Shown: positions 35,866 to 44,200 of the stretch, piece by piece
Position numbering within the stretch: the first letter of the stretch is position 1
Layout: each line of letters opens with the position of its first letter
Made by a program: the position numbers and the translations under genes
Source: Eisenibacter elegans DSM 3317
Lineage (GTDB): Bacteria > Bacteroidota > Bacteroidia > Cytophagales > Microscillaceae
Reading direction: 5' to 3'
NCBI RefSeq assembly: GCF_000430505.1
Contig: NZ_KE387154.1
Coordinates: 424,949 to 488,948 of the forward strand
DNA: 64,000 bases
The notes under the pieces: model-generated
Told to the model about the DNA's origin: nothing
The model's database searches: none
Seen by the model: only the letters and a program-made list of their open reading frames with translations

Positions 35866-37422
35866 TTATTCTGTTATTAGCACATCTGTTTGGCGGACTG
35901 TTGCGAACCTCTCAGAGCGGGCTTCTGGCCAGTCACGGAGGAGTTTCTCGGCAGCAATAATACCACTGAGTACCGTACCCGGGATGCCCTGCCCGGGGTA
36001 GGTCGTATCGCCGCAAAGGTAAGCGCCGTGGCCGTCGAGGCGTGCTTCTACCATCTGCCAAGGCTTGATACGCATCCATTGAGGGTATCCACCCACAAAA
36101 CCAAAGGCGCGGCCTGTCCATTTTTCCCAACTCTTTTGGGTCGAAGAGTGCATATAGACAATGTGCTCCCGTTTCAAAAAACCACGTTGCTCCAAAATGT
36201 CCAATACCTGAGCCTCTGCGGCGCTTTTGTCAATAGCTCCTTTGTTGCCGGGATCGGGGAGGTGTGTGCTTACTGAAGCCACGCTATGGCCGGCCTCGTC
36301 GCAGCGGCTGTGGTCGTCGGGATGATTGATACTCAAGAAAATACTGGCCGCACCAATGCCGGTCAATGCTTTGGGGAGGTGTATCTGATGATGGATGGTT
36401 GCCGGTGTTGTGGTGCTGTTCTTGAATCCTATACCCATCTGAAAAGCACTGTTGAGGGACTCCGAGTCCAGCACTTGATGGGTATATTTGTTGGTTGGTA
36501 GACCTTCAAATAGCGCAAGGGTATTGTTGAGGGGAACTCCCGAAATGACAAATCTAGCACGATACTCCGCCTTGTCGGTGCGCAATACATAGCCCCGCTC
36601 TGCTCTCCTAACATGCTGTACGGCCTCACGTAGATGGCAAGCACCTCCTTGGCGTTCTACATATGCGATAATTGGATTTACCAAGTTGATCAGCCCTCCG
36701 TCTACATAGTAGTTGTCATAATTGGTATAACAAAGCGCTGTTGCTCCAAAGAGTACATTGACCTCCTTGGCGTGGTTTTGGGCGGTGATGAGCAGCTGTT
36801 CATTGATAAAGTCTACAAAGTCATCGTTTTTATCAAGCCCAAAATGCTTGAGCAGCCACTGAGTCGAGAAAAACGCATAACGTGCCAGCCGCACCTGCTC
36901 AGGGGTGGCGCGCAGGGCGCATTGCCAGAGGTCGCTTAGGCGAGCCGGTGGGAAGGCGGTCTGCTTTAGAGAAGTCTGCCATACAAACTGGCTGATACGG
37001 TAGCAAAACTCCCAAAATGGGCGTTGATTTTTGACACCAAAAACCCGCTCGGCCTCTGCTATCCAAGCCTCTAAATCTTGGTATCGGTTGAGTATGCGCC
37101 CATCGCGGAGGTGTACTTGCATAGGCAGCTCCAGCTTGCGGGCTGGAATCTTGATTCCCAAAGCATCGACCAAATGCTGCAAGGGCATCTGATTGCCCAA
37201 GCCTACCAAGGTCGTTGCGCCGCTTTCGAATACAAACCCCTTGCGCCAGTAAGCACTCGTGCAGCCTCCGGGGAGGTAGTTCTGTTCCAAAATCAATACC
37301 CGTAGCCCTTGCTTGGCCAACAAACCTGCGGCGCTCAACGCGCCCATCCCACTACCAATGACAGCAACATCATAATCATCAGTAGTATTAGCGTAAAACG
37401 AGGAAGTATTGGGGCTGTACAT
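35866..37422 (-). CDS. FAD-dependent carotenoid desaturase/isomerase-like oxidoreductase
   Basis: A 518-residue protein of the phytoene-desaturase/CrtISO/retinol-saturase family. The dinucleotide fold is VAVIGSGMGALSAAGLLAKQGLRV near residue 18, then LEQNYLPGGCTSAYWRKGFVFESGAT. The C-terminal FAD motif is GAYLCGDTTYPGQGIPGTVLSGIIAAEKLL. Substrates in the family range from carotenes to retinol; no other crt gene is present, so the reaction is undetermined. A 10-base inverted repeat lies about 70 bases upstream (37491-37524). Confidence 0.85.
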   Translation of the reverse strand: MYSPNTSSFYANTTDDYDVAVIGSGMGALSAAGLLAKQGLRVLILEQNYLPGGCTSAYWRKGFVFESGATTLVGLGNQMPLQHLVDALGIKIPARKLELPMQVHLRDGRILNRYQDLEAWIAEAERVFGVKNQRPFWEFCYRISQFVWQTSLKQTAFPPARLSDLWQCALRATPEQVRLARYAFFSTQWLLKHFGLDKNDDFVDFINEQLLITAQNHAKEVNVLFGATALCYTNYDNYYVDGGLINLVNPIIAYVERQGGACHLREAVQHVRRAERGYVLRTDKAEYRARFVISGVPLNNTLALFEGLPTNKYTHQVLDSESLNSAFQMGIGFKNSTTTPATIHHQIHLPKALTGIGAASIFLSINHPDDHSRCDEAGHSVASVSTHLPDPGNKGAIDKSAAEAQVLDILEQRGFLKREHIVYMHSSTQKSWEKWTGRAFGFVGGYPQWMRIKPWQMVEARLDGHGAYLCGDTTYPGQGIPGTVLSGIIAAEKLLRDWPEARSERFATVRQTDVLITE

Positions 37423-37490
37423 AGGCTAAGAACGATTTGGGTGGAAATGTTGTTATAGAGGGGATGTTTTTAAAAAGGAATAAAACTAAG

Positions 37491-37524
37491 TTTGTTTAAC
37501 TTTTTTACCCATCTGTTAAACAAA
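37491..37524. promoter_or_regulatory. 10-bp perfect inverted repeat, possible operator
   Basis: TTTGTTTAAC (37491-37500) and GTTAAACAAA (37515-37524) are exact inverted copies 14 bases apart. They sit between the divergent carotenoid-type oxidoreductase and the pterin synthase genes. The arrangement fits binding of a dimeric regulator; no regulator gene is adjacent. Confidence 0.4.
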
Positions 37525-37708
37525 TCTAGTCTCAAAAAGTTTTAACCCTTGTACACAGCTTCCGCTAGGGAGCGCCGCTACACACTTCTCCCCTCTGACG
37601 GTCGACCACTGCCTAAACTCCGCAACGTCCCGTCTGTGTAGCTGTAGTTTTGTGTTTTTTAATGGTTTATTTACCCAACCCTAAAATTACGCTTTCGCCT
37701 TTCGCCTA

Positions 37709-38116
37709 ATGAAAATCTCTGTCTTCCGCAAGGAACATTTCAACGCTGCCCATCGCCTACACAACCCGCGATGGAGCGATGAGAAGAACGCTCGTGTCTT
37801 TGGAAAATGTAATAATCCCAATTATCACGGACACAACTACGAACTGATTGTTCAGGTAACCGGAGAGGTTGACCCCGAAACCGGCTATCTGATAGATATG
37901 AAAGTGCTCAGCGACCTAATCAAGGAGCACGTAACCGAAAAATTTGACCACAAAAACCTGTCCTTGGATGTAGAGGAGTTCCAAGACCTCAACCCTTCAG
38001 CAGAAAACATTGCTATCGTGATTTGGCGCATCCTGCGTCAGCTATTAGAGGATAAATACGAGCTAAAAGTTAAACTTTATGAAACAGAACGGAACTTTGT
38101 GGAATTCCCCGCTTGA
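37709..38116 (+). CDS. 6-pyruvoyl-tetrahydropterin synthase family protein (PTPS-type; QueD alternative)
   Basis: A 135-residue T-fold enzyme. The zinc ligands are His15, His40 and His42, and Cys34 lies in GKCNNPNYHGHNYE. This CX5HGH spacing is that of animal-type PTPS rather than the CxxxHGH of most QueD proteins. It therefore probably converts dihydroneopterin triphosphate to 6-pyruvoyl-tetrahydropterin, although carboxytetrahydropterin synthesis for queuosine cannot be excluded from sequence. Its last 38 bases overlap the downstream folE, whose product supplies its substrate. A TAGTTTTG -7 element lies at 37645-37652. Confidence 0.88.
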   Translation: MKISVFRKEHFNAAHRLHNPRWSDEKNARVFGKCNNPNYHGHNYELIVQVTGEVDPETGYLIDMKVLSDLIKEHVTEKFDHKNLSLDVEEFQDLNPSAENIAIVIWRILRQLLEDKYELKVKLYETERNFVEFPA

Positions 38117-38768
38117 CCACAATTACATTGACCATATCGGCGACGAGCACATCGGCACGGCCTATGATACCCCTATGCGCCCAGATGCTTTTGAGCTAAA
38201 TGATGACGAGAAGATAGATAAAATCGAGGCCCACTTTCGCGAGATTATGCTCACCCTTGGGCTAGACCTCAACGACGACAGCCTCAAAGGGACTCCCCGA
38301 CGTGTGGCTAAGATGTACGTACAGGAGATTTTTCAAGGCCTCAACCCTGCCAATAAGCCTAAGGTGGCACTTTTCGAAAATAAATACCAATATAACCAAA
38401 TGTTGGTTGAGAAAGACATCACGCTTTACTCTAACTGCGAGCACCACTTTGTGCCCATCATTGGCAAGGCACACGTAGCCTATATCTCTAGCGGAAAGGT
38501 GATTGGTTTGTCCAAAATCAACCGTATCGTGCAGTTTTATGCCAAACGCCCCCAAGTACAGGAGCGACTGACGCGCCAAATTGGGGAAGAGTTGAAAAAT
38601 GTGCTTCAGACGGATGATATTGCCGTGGTAATCGATGCCCACCACTTGTGTGTCTCTTCAAGAGGTATTCAGGATGTCAATAGCAGTACAGTTACGGCCT
38701 TTTATGGGGGCAAATTTGAGCAAGAGGCTACCAAACAGGAGTTTTTGCGCTATTTGTCTGGCCAATAA
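38079..38768 (+). CDS. folE: GTP cyclohydrolase I
   Basis: A 229-residue enzyme that converts GTP to 7,8-dihydroneopterin triphosphate, the entry to folate, biopterin and queuosine. The zinc and catalytic motifs are YSNCEHHFVPIIGKAHVAYI and AHHLCVSSRGI; GTPRRVAKMYVQEIFQGL is the family signature. It starts inside the preceding PTPS-type gene (38-base overlap, different frame), so the two are likely translated in a coupled way. A strong terminator follows at 38793-38830. Confidence 0.96.
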   Translation: MKQNGTLWNSPLDHNYIDHIGDEHIGTAYDTPMRPDAFELNDDEKIDKIEAHFREIMLTLGLDLNDDSLKGTPRRVAKMYVQEIFQGLNPANKPKVALFENKYQYNQMLVEKDITLYSNCEHHFVPIIGKAHVAYISSGKVIGLSKINRIVQFYAKRPQVQERLTRQIGEELKNVLQTDDIAVVIDAHHLCVSSRGIQDVNSSTVTAFYGGKFEQEATKQEFLRYLSGQ

Positions 38769-38792
38769 AGCGCCCCTACTGACACATATACA

Positions 38793-38830
38793 AAAAGCCA
38801 CTCCCCTAGGCACGAGGGAGTGGCTTTTTG
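38793..38830. terminator. Strong intrinsic terminator after folE
   Basis: AAAAAGCCACTCCC (38793-38806) pairs perfectly with GGGAGTGGCTTTTT (38817-38830). It works in both directions: it ends the PTPS-folE unit and would also stop transcripts leaving the tRNA genes. Confidence 0.85.
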
Positions 38831-38889
38831 CTGGCCCCAGCCTCATAGTTAGGCATTGGTAGCCGTACAATGAAGTATGGACATAAAAA

Positions 38890-38915
38890 AAGCACTAACC
38901 TTTCGATTAGTGCTT
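38890..38915 (-). terminator. Terminator of first initiator tRNA gene
   Basis: AAGCACTAA/TTAGTGCTT with loop CCTTTCGA, followed on the minus strand by T7. It lies 10 bases after the tRNA 3' end and is duplicated at 39157-39182. Confidence 0.8.
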
Positions 38916-38925
38916 CTTAACTGAG

Positions 38926-38998
<73 letters not shown>

Positions 38999-39012
38999 AT
39001 GTAATTGGACTA

Positions 39013-39043
39013 CAAAGGTGAGGCTTTTTTATTTAGTTTCCAA
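39013..39043 (-). promoter_or_regulatory. Promoter of tRNA-fMet copy 1
   Basis: On the minus strand TTG (39041-39043), 20 bases, then CACCTTTG (39013-39020), ending 14 bases before the tRNA 5' end. It is identical to the promoter of copy 2. Confidence 0.65.
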
Positions 39044-39156
39044 ATATCAGCCCCAAATTTATTTGATATAAGGATAGATTGAGACTGATTGTCTTGGTAT
39101 GCGCTGATTTTCAGCGCATTGTTTCCAATTCAAGCTTGGTTGGGTATTAAAACAAA

Positions 39157-39182
39157 AAGCACTAACCTTTCGATTAGTGCTT
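39157..39182 (-). terminator. Terminator of second initiator tRNA gene
   Basis: The same AAGCACTAA/TTAGTGCTT stem and CCTTTCGA loop as at 38890-38915, followed on the minus strand by T5. Confidence 0.78.
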
Positions 39183-39191
39183 TTGACTGAG

Positions 39192-39264
<73 letters not shown>

Positions 39265-39278
39265 ATGTAATTGGACTA

Positions 39279-39309
39279 CAAAGGTGAGGCTTTTTTATTT
39301 AGTTTCCAA
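39279..39309 (-). promoter_or_regulatory. Promoter of tRNA-fMet copy 2
   Basis: On the minus strand TTG (39307-39309), 20 bases, then CACCTTTG (39279-39286), at the same distance from the tRNA as in copy 1. Confidence 0.65.
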
Positions 39310-39370
39310 ATATCAGCCCCAAAAAATAACGACTCAGCAACTAAATAGTGCTGAGTCATTGATAATGAGC

Positions 39371-41533
39371 TTATTGTACTGTATAATGAAGCGTAACTTT
39401 AAAGTTATCGGTACTGCTAGGCTTTAATGCATCAACCACGCTCTTAGACACACGAATGATTACCTTATCATCTTCGTTTTCGGGCAATTGGCCGATTATG
39501 CGGACAAAAGCCGTCAAGTTATTTTCAGGGTTGGACAAACGAATTACCTGTCCTACATTCGCATCTCTGTGTAGTGCGACATACTTGTTGTTGTCACCTG
39601 TCTCCTGAATGATATTTGCATATCCGCTTTCCTCACGCTCAATCTTGCCGTGTACCACGACAGTACTGACAGTAGGCTCCAACTCTTCTTGGACGGGTTG
39701 TTTGATAGCCTGTGTTTCTACTTTGACTTCTGTTTTTTGTTGTGTAGTAGCGGCAGCCGCTTGTGTATTGGCTACATTAGCCTGTGTGTTGGCAGCGGTA
39801 TTGTTTTGTGTGGTTGCTGCATTATTTTGCTGGGCTACTTGTTGTATTGGGTCATTATACTGCGACGACTTCAGCACTTGGCTCTGTTGAGTAGCCTGTT
39901 GTTGTACGGCTTGCTGTTGAGTGTTGTTGTTAGTAGCACCACGGGTTGCTCCTTGGGTACTGTTGAAGAAATCAAGGATACCATCACCAGTGTCGACATT
40001 GTTATTCGGGTTGGTATTGGTATTGTTTTGTTGCCCGCTGCGCATCTGTGCGAGGTATGCTTCGCCTTCGGCAAGGGTAACTGTCGTAAACACATCAATT
40101 TCTTGATTGAGCTTGAGGACAGTATTGGGGGCTAGGTTATTCCATTTCTGCACATCTGCTTGTTGTACTTTGAATGCCTTGGCAATCCGGTAAACATTAT
40201 CGCCTCCCTGCACCTTATACACTATTTTTTTGACAGCAGCATTAGTGGTTTGTGCAGTTTCGCCTCGGTTGGGGCCTTCTAAGCCATCAAAGAACCCACT
40301 ACTATTATTGTTTGCAGCAGCGCCTTGCTTATTGCCTTGGCTGGCGTTGTTATTGCCGGCATCGGTAGGCATACTGATGATAGCATCGATAGGAGTGTCG
40401 CTGCTAGTTTGTTTGTTTTGAGTGATTTGTTGAGCTTGGACACTACCTTGTTTATTTTCCAAATACACAACCAGCTCCTGCCCTTCGCGCAAGGCGCTGG
40501 AAGTGAGTTTGTTCCAATCTTTGATATCGTCAATGGCCACTTGGTATTTTTTGGCAATGCCTTCTAACGATTCACCGCGAGCTACCTTGTGTTTCTGTAC
40601 TTGGTATTGTTGGGTTTGAGCTACTTCGCCTTCGGCGATAGGCTGCGCTACGATAAGTACCTGCCCGACCCGGATTGTCTCCGCATCGATGTTGTTCCAC
40701 TCACGCAACTGCGCTACCGACATATTGTATTTGCGGGCTATTTGGGTAAGGTTGTCGCCTTTGACTACAGTATAGTTGGTTGTTTGTTCGGCGAGATTAT
40801 TAGGAATAGCCTGCCCGTCGCTATATCCTACAATGAGGCGCTGCCCAACCTGGACATTTTCGTTGGTGAGATGGTTAAAGGCTTTTAGGTCATCAATCGA
40901 AACCTTGTATTGTCGGGCTATTTGGGTAAGGTTGTCGCCTCGGACTACTGTATGAATGATAGGCCGCTCATTGTCGTCGTGCATACTGCTTTTGAGTACA
41001 CGATTGGGGGTGGTGGCATTGGCACTGACATACTGCTTGTCAGGCGTATTTTTGCGGACAGTTTTGCGGTTACCTACCCCTACAATCAGTTCTTGGCCAA
41101 GGCGGATTTTATCATCCTCCAAATTATTCATTTCCCTTAGCTCGGCCAAAGAGAGGCTATACTGCCGGGCTATTTGGGTGAGATTATCTCCTTTGACGAC
41201 CTTGTGGGTGAGGTTATAAAACTGCGTTTCGTCAGGAGCTTGGCTGCCGCTCGTCAGTACTTGTCCTTCTCCATAAGGCACCATCAAAATATCATTGGCC
41301 TTCAGGTCATTGGCCGTAGGGATATGTCTGTTGTACTCCAGTATTTGGTTCATTTGTACCCGATAGCGTTGGGCTATCTTGCTGAGGCTCTCGCCTCTGT
41401 CTACTTGGTGTACAATGAATATACGCTCTCCGATACGTTTGAGGCGGAGCGAGTCGGTAGGTTCGGCCAAGGTAGGTAGGCTTATCAAAAAGCCCAACAG
41501 CCATAGACTTATGCTAGATTTCAAACTTTTCAT
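39371..41533 (-). CDS. Exported LysM-repeat protein with RlpA-like C-terminal domain
   Basis: A 720-residue protein with a signal peptide (SISLWLLGFLISLPTLAEP). It has six LysM modules, each starting like HKVVKGDNLTQIARQY and ending in a GQxLIV strand, between about residue 38 and 500. Two Asn/Gln/Ala-rich low-complexity linkers (about 380-430 and 500-610) follow or separate them. The last 100 residues (YANIIQETG, ALHRDANVGQVIRLSNPENN, FVRIIGQLPENEDD) look like the double-psi barrel of RlpA-type proteins; no catalytic aspartate is obvious to me. It probably binds peptidoglycan in the periplasm and has a structural or division-related role (inference). Confidence 0.88.
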   Translation of the reverse strand: MKSLKSSISLWLLGFLISLPTLAEPTDSLRLKRIGERIFIVHQVDRGESLSKIAQRYRVQMNQILEYNRHIPTANDLKANDILMVPYGEGQVLTSGSQAPDETQFYNLTHKVVKGDNLTQIARQYSLSLAELREMNNLEDDKIRLGQELIVGVGNRKTVRKNTPDKQYVSANATTPNRVLKSSMHDDNERPIIHTVVRGDNLTQIARQYKVSIDDLKAFNHLTNENVQVGQRLIVGYSDGQAIPNNLAEQTTNYTVVKGDNLTQIARKYNMSVAQLREWNNIDAETIRVGQVLIVAQPIAEGEVAQTQQYQVQKHKVARGESLEGIAKKYQVAIDDIKDWNKLTSSALREGQELVVYLENKQGSVQAQQITQNKQTSSDTPIDAIISMPTDAGNNNASQGNKQGAAANNNSSGFFDGLEGPNRGETAQTTNAAVKKIVYKVQGGDNVYRIAKAFKVQQADVQKWNNLAPNTVLKLNQEIDVFTTVTLAEGEAYLAQMRSGQQNNTNTNPNNNVDTGDGILDFFNSTQGATRGATNNNTQQQAVQQQATQQSQVLKSSQYNDPIQQVAQQNNAATTQNNTAANTQANVANTQAAAATTQQKTEVKVETQAIKQPVQEELEPTVSTVVVHGKIEREESGYANIIQETGDNNKYVALHRDANVGQVIRLSNPENNLTAFVRIIGQLPENEDDKVIIRVSKSVVDALKPSSTDNFKVTLHYTVQ

Positions 41534-41554
41534 AAAGAAAGGGGTTGTTGAGGT

Positions 41555-42367
41555 TTACAGCGATAAAATGACCAGTTCCTGCTTATTTTTTTGATACATC
41601 AAGTGCTCATCAAGCAAGCAAAAGTGTGTTAAGCTAATGCCTTGTGTGGCTGTGGCAAGGGTATCTTGCCACAATACTCGGCCTTCTTGGCTGTCGAGTA
41701 TGATTAATTGTTGGGTCATTTTGGTGTCGGTATCAGAAGGATGATAATAATACGAAAGCACTAGGAGCTTCGTTCCCTCCCAATAATTGATAGCTTTTGT
41801 GGGCACTATCTTTAGATTTAACTCTAAAAACTTTCTAAGGGTTGCAAAATACATATTTTCTTCAGCATAGTACAAAGGGTAAGCTACTTTATGTTGGTTA
41901 AAATCTTTTTGCGCAATATTCGTGCAAGGTTTTAAAGTTGGCTCTTTCCAAGGCAAACAGAAGTGCTGCGTTGTGCCGTCGGCTTGGGGCTGACTTAGGT
42001 ATGCGCCTTGCTGGTCGTTGCCAAGCCAGAGGGCTTCGGGGAACTGCCCCAGCGCCTTGCCGCTGGGCAAATGTGCCCAATATACGCCGGCAGTGCGGGG
42101 TTGGTCGGGGTCAGGATAGTGTTCCCAGACAGCGATACCGTCCCAGATGGCCTTGGGGGTGAGCCACCAACTTTCGGCCAACGAAACCTGATGTAGGCTA
42201 TATTGGCCCAGCTGATAATCTACACAGGCCCATTGTACTTGCATAGCCTCAGGGTCGCGCATTTCTACCCAAACCCAAGGGCGATACCCATCGACTACCA
42301 AACGCCAAATAGGCAAAGGCAGCATTACCGAAATTTTTGGCTGTATTACACTAGATATACCGGTCAT
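41555..42367 (-). CDS. DUF4905-like protein
   Basis: A 270-residue, Trp- and Tyr-rich, beta-rich protein (PWVWVEMRDPEAMQVQWACVDY, ESWWLTPKAIWDGIAVWEH, INYWEGTKLLVLSYYYH). This pattern recalls the Bacteroidota-specific DUF4905, with beta-propeller-like strands; the assignment is from memory and moderate. There is no clear signal peptide. It lies 21 bases upstream of the LysM gene on the same strand, so the two may form an operon. Function unknown. Confidence 0.7.
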   Translation of the reverse strand: MTGISSVIQPKISVMLPLPIWRLVVDGYRPWVWVEMRDPEAMQVQWACVDYQLGQYSLHQVSLAESWWLTPKAIWDGIAVWEHYPDPDQPRTAGVYWAHLPSGKALGQFPEALWLGNDQQGAYLSQPQADGTTQHFCLPWKEPTLKPCTNIAQKDFNQHKVAYPLYYAEENMYFATLRKFLELNLKIVPTKAINYWEGTKLLVLSYYYHPSDTDTKMTQQLIILDSQEGRVLWQDTLATATQGISLTHFCLLDEHLMYQKNKQELVILSL

Positions 42368-42648
42368 TTTTTGTATCTTTATGCTTAGGCGTATTTTGTC
42401 TGGCTAAAATTTGTCTGAACCTTCAGCGTGAGCTTCCCAACAAACAATTTTTGCCTCCCAACAAAGCTCATATACAAGCCTACTGTGTCAACAAACAAAA
42501 TGCTTGACTGATTCGTCTTAAATCTTAAAGCGTAGTGGTGGTCGACAAAGTATCGATGGGTATCTACATACTCATCGGCCAAACGATGCCCACCATCAAC
42601 TTAGCTCAACACAGACTATACGCATTGACAAAGGTAAAAACAAGGACT

Positions 42649-44055
42649 ATGAACTTATCAAAATATATCACTTTTTGTGGGATTACTCTCCTCTGCTGGT
42701 TTTGTTACCAACAATTCTCGTTTTCTTGGTTTCCAAAAGCTTGGGCGCAAGAGACACGCCCCTTGGTGTATGGGCTGAAGATAGACAGCGAAATTGACCC
42801 CACCACCCAACGGTATATACAGCTTGGTCTAGAAGAGGCCACCCGCCAAAACGCCGACTATATCCTGTTGGAGCTGAATACCTTTGGTGGGCGTGTAGAC
42901 AATGCAGACGCCATCCGGATGGCCCTGCTCAACTACCCCAAGCCAGTGTGGGTGTTTATCAATCAAAATGCAGGCTCTGCCGGCGCGCTGATTTCTTTGG
43001 CTTGCAACAAAATCTATATGCATCCTGGCGCTACTATTGGCGCAGCCACAGTTGTTACTCAAGATGGTACCAAGGCCTCGGGCAAGATGCAGTCGTATAT
43101 GGCCGAAAAAATGCGTGCTACTGCCGAAGCTACCGGGCGTAACCCCGAAATAGCTGCTGCTATGGTAGACGAAAGTATAGAAGTAGATGAGTTGCAAAAA
43201 GGCAAAGTATTGACTCTCAATACCCGAAGAGCCATCGAAAAAGGGATATGTGATGGCCAAGTAAGTACTGTTGAAGCGTTGCTGAAAGCCGAGGGCATCA
43301 AAGATTACCGTTATGCCATACATCAACTCAGCAACACAGAACGCGTCATTGCGATGTTCCTCAACCCCTTCGTAAGTAGTATTTTGATAATGATTATCCT
43401 TGGGGGTATTTATTTCGAACTACAAACGCCTGGGGTCGGCTTTCCTATCGCCGCTGCCGCCATCGCCGCTATCTTGTACTTTATTCCTTATTATCTCCAC
43501 GGTTTGGCCGAATACTGGGAGCTGCTCCTGCTGGTGGTTGGGGTAGGGCTGATAGCCGCCGAGATATTTGTCATCCCAGGCTTTGGATTGGCCGGCATAA
43601 TGGGCTTTTTCTGTACAGGTAGCGCGCTGATGTTGATGATGGTAGGCAACGAATGGCTCGACTTTCGGTTTGTAAGCCCTGCCGAACTGTATGCCTCTTT
43701 TGTGTCGGTGGCGGTGAGCTTGCTGGCAGGTGCCATCTTGATTATCTTGGCTGTGCCGCAGATTTTGAAGAGCAAACCCTTCCGCGACATCTCGCTCGAA
43801 TCTGTTATGGATAGCAAAGAAGGCTATACCGCCGCCACTATCCGTACCAATTACATAGGCAAAAGAGGACAAACGCATACTGTGCTGCGTCCCAGCGGTA
43901 CCATCATTATCGACGGAGAATATTATGACGCGCAAAGCCGTGGCGAATACCTCCCACGTGGGGTAGACGTAATCGTTGTAGGCCAAGAGGGTACTTCGCT
44001 GCAAGTACGCCGCGTAGAAACCCCCGTAGACCTAGATGTGCTCGAAGCCCAATAA
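42649..44055 (+). CDS. Long NfeD: ClpP-class membrane serine protease with OB-fold
   Basis: A 468-residue protein. The ATG at 42649 yields a signal anchor (SKYITFCGITLLCWFCY); the GTG at 42535 would add 38 non-family residues. The ClpP/SDH-like domain includes LNTFGGRVDNADAIRMALL and the nucleophile loop NQNAGSAGALIS (Ser near 110), with candidate catalytic lysines around 146-154. Four or five membrane helices (FVSSILIMIILGGIYFEL to LLAGAILIILAV) and a C-terminal NfeD OB-domain (RGQTHTVLRPSGTIIIDGEYYDA) follow. Such proteases are proposed to cleave stomatin-like partners; a short NfeD-flotillin pair lies 16 kb away. Confidence 0.92.
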   Translation: MNLSKYITFCGITLLCWFCYQQFSFSWFPKAWAQETRPLVYGLKIDSEIDPTTQRYIQLGLEEATRQNADYILLELNTFGGRVDNADAIRMALLNYPKPVWVFINQNAGSAGALISLACNKIYMHPGATIGAATVVTQDGTKASGKMQSYMAEKMRATAEATGRNPEIAAAMVDESIEVDELQKGKVLTLNTRRAIEKGICDGQVSTVEALLKAEGIKDYRYAIHQLSNTERVIAMFLNPFVSSILIMIILGGIYFELQTPGVGFPIAAAAIAAILYFIPYYLHGLAEYWELLLLVVGVGLIAAEIFVIPGFGLAGIMGFFCTGSALMLMMVGNEWLDFRFVSPAELYASFVSVAVSLLAGAILIILAVPQILKSKPFRDISLESVMDSKEGYTAATIRTNYIGKRGQTHTVLRPSGTIIIDGEYYDAQSRGEYLPRGVDVIVVGQEGTSLQVRRVETPVDLDVLEAQ

Positions 44056-44083
44056 CGGCCTTTGTGTGCCAGCAAACATACAA

Positions 44084-44124
44084 TGCCTCCAAAATTTAGC
44101 CTATTAGCTAGCCTTTGGAGGCAC
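44084..44124. other. Hairpin between NfeD and hflX
   Basis: TGCCTCCAAA (44084-44093) pairs with TTTGGAGGCA (44115-44124) across 21 bases. It likely forms the 3' end of the NfeD transcript; the T tract is poor. Confidence 0.5.
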
Positions 44125-44142
44125 TTCCTTGTTGTTATACAT

Positions 44143-44172
44143 TGATTGTCAGCCGGAAAATCCTTATCTTTG
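44143..44172 (+). promoter_or_regulatory. Promoter of hflX
   Basis: TTG (44143-44145), 19 bases, TATCTTTG (44165-44172): a full consensus match 28 bases before the ATG at 44201. This argues against the open upstream extension of hflX. Confidence 0.78.
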
Positions 44173-44200
44173 CAGGTTTATATTCGCATTCCAATTGCTT

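Noticed and set aside
39700..40060. Low-complexity repeat DNA that might be a tandem-repeat locus
   Set aside because: It encodes the Asn/Gln/Ala-rich linker of the LysM protein and is explained by that coding role.
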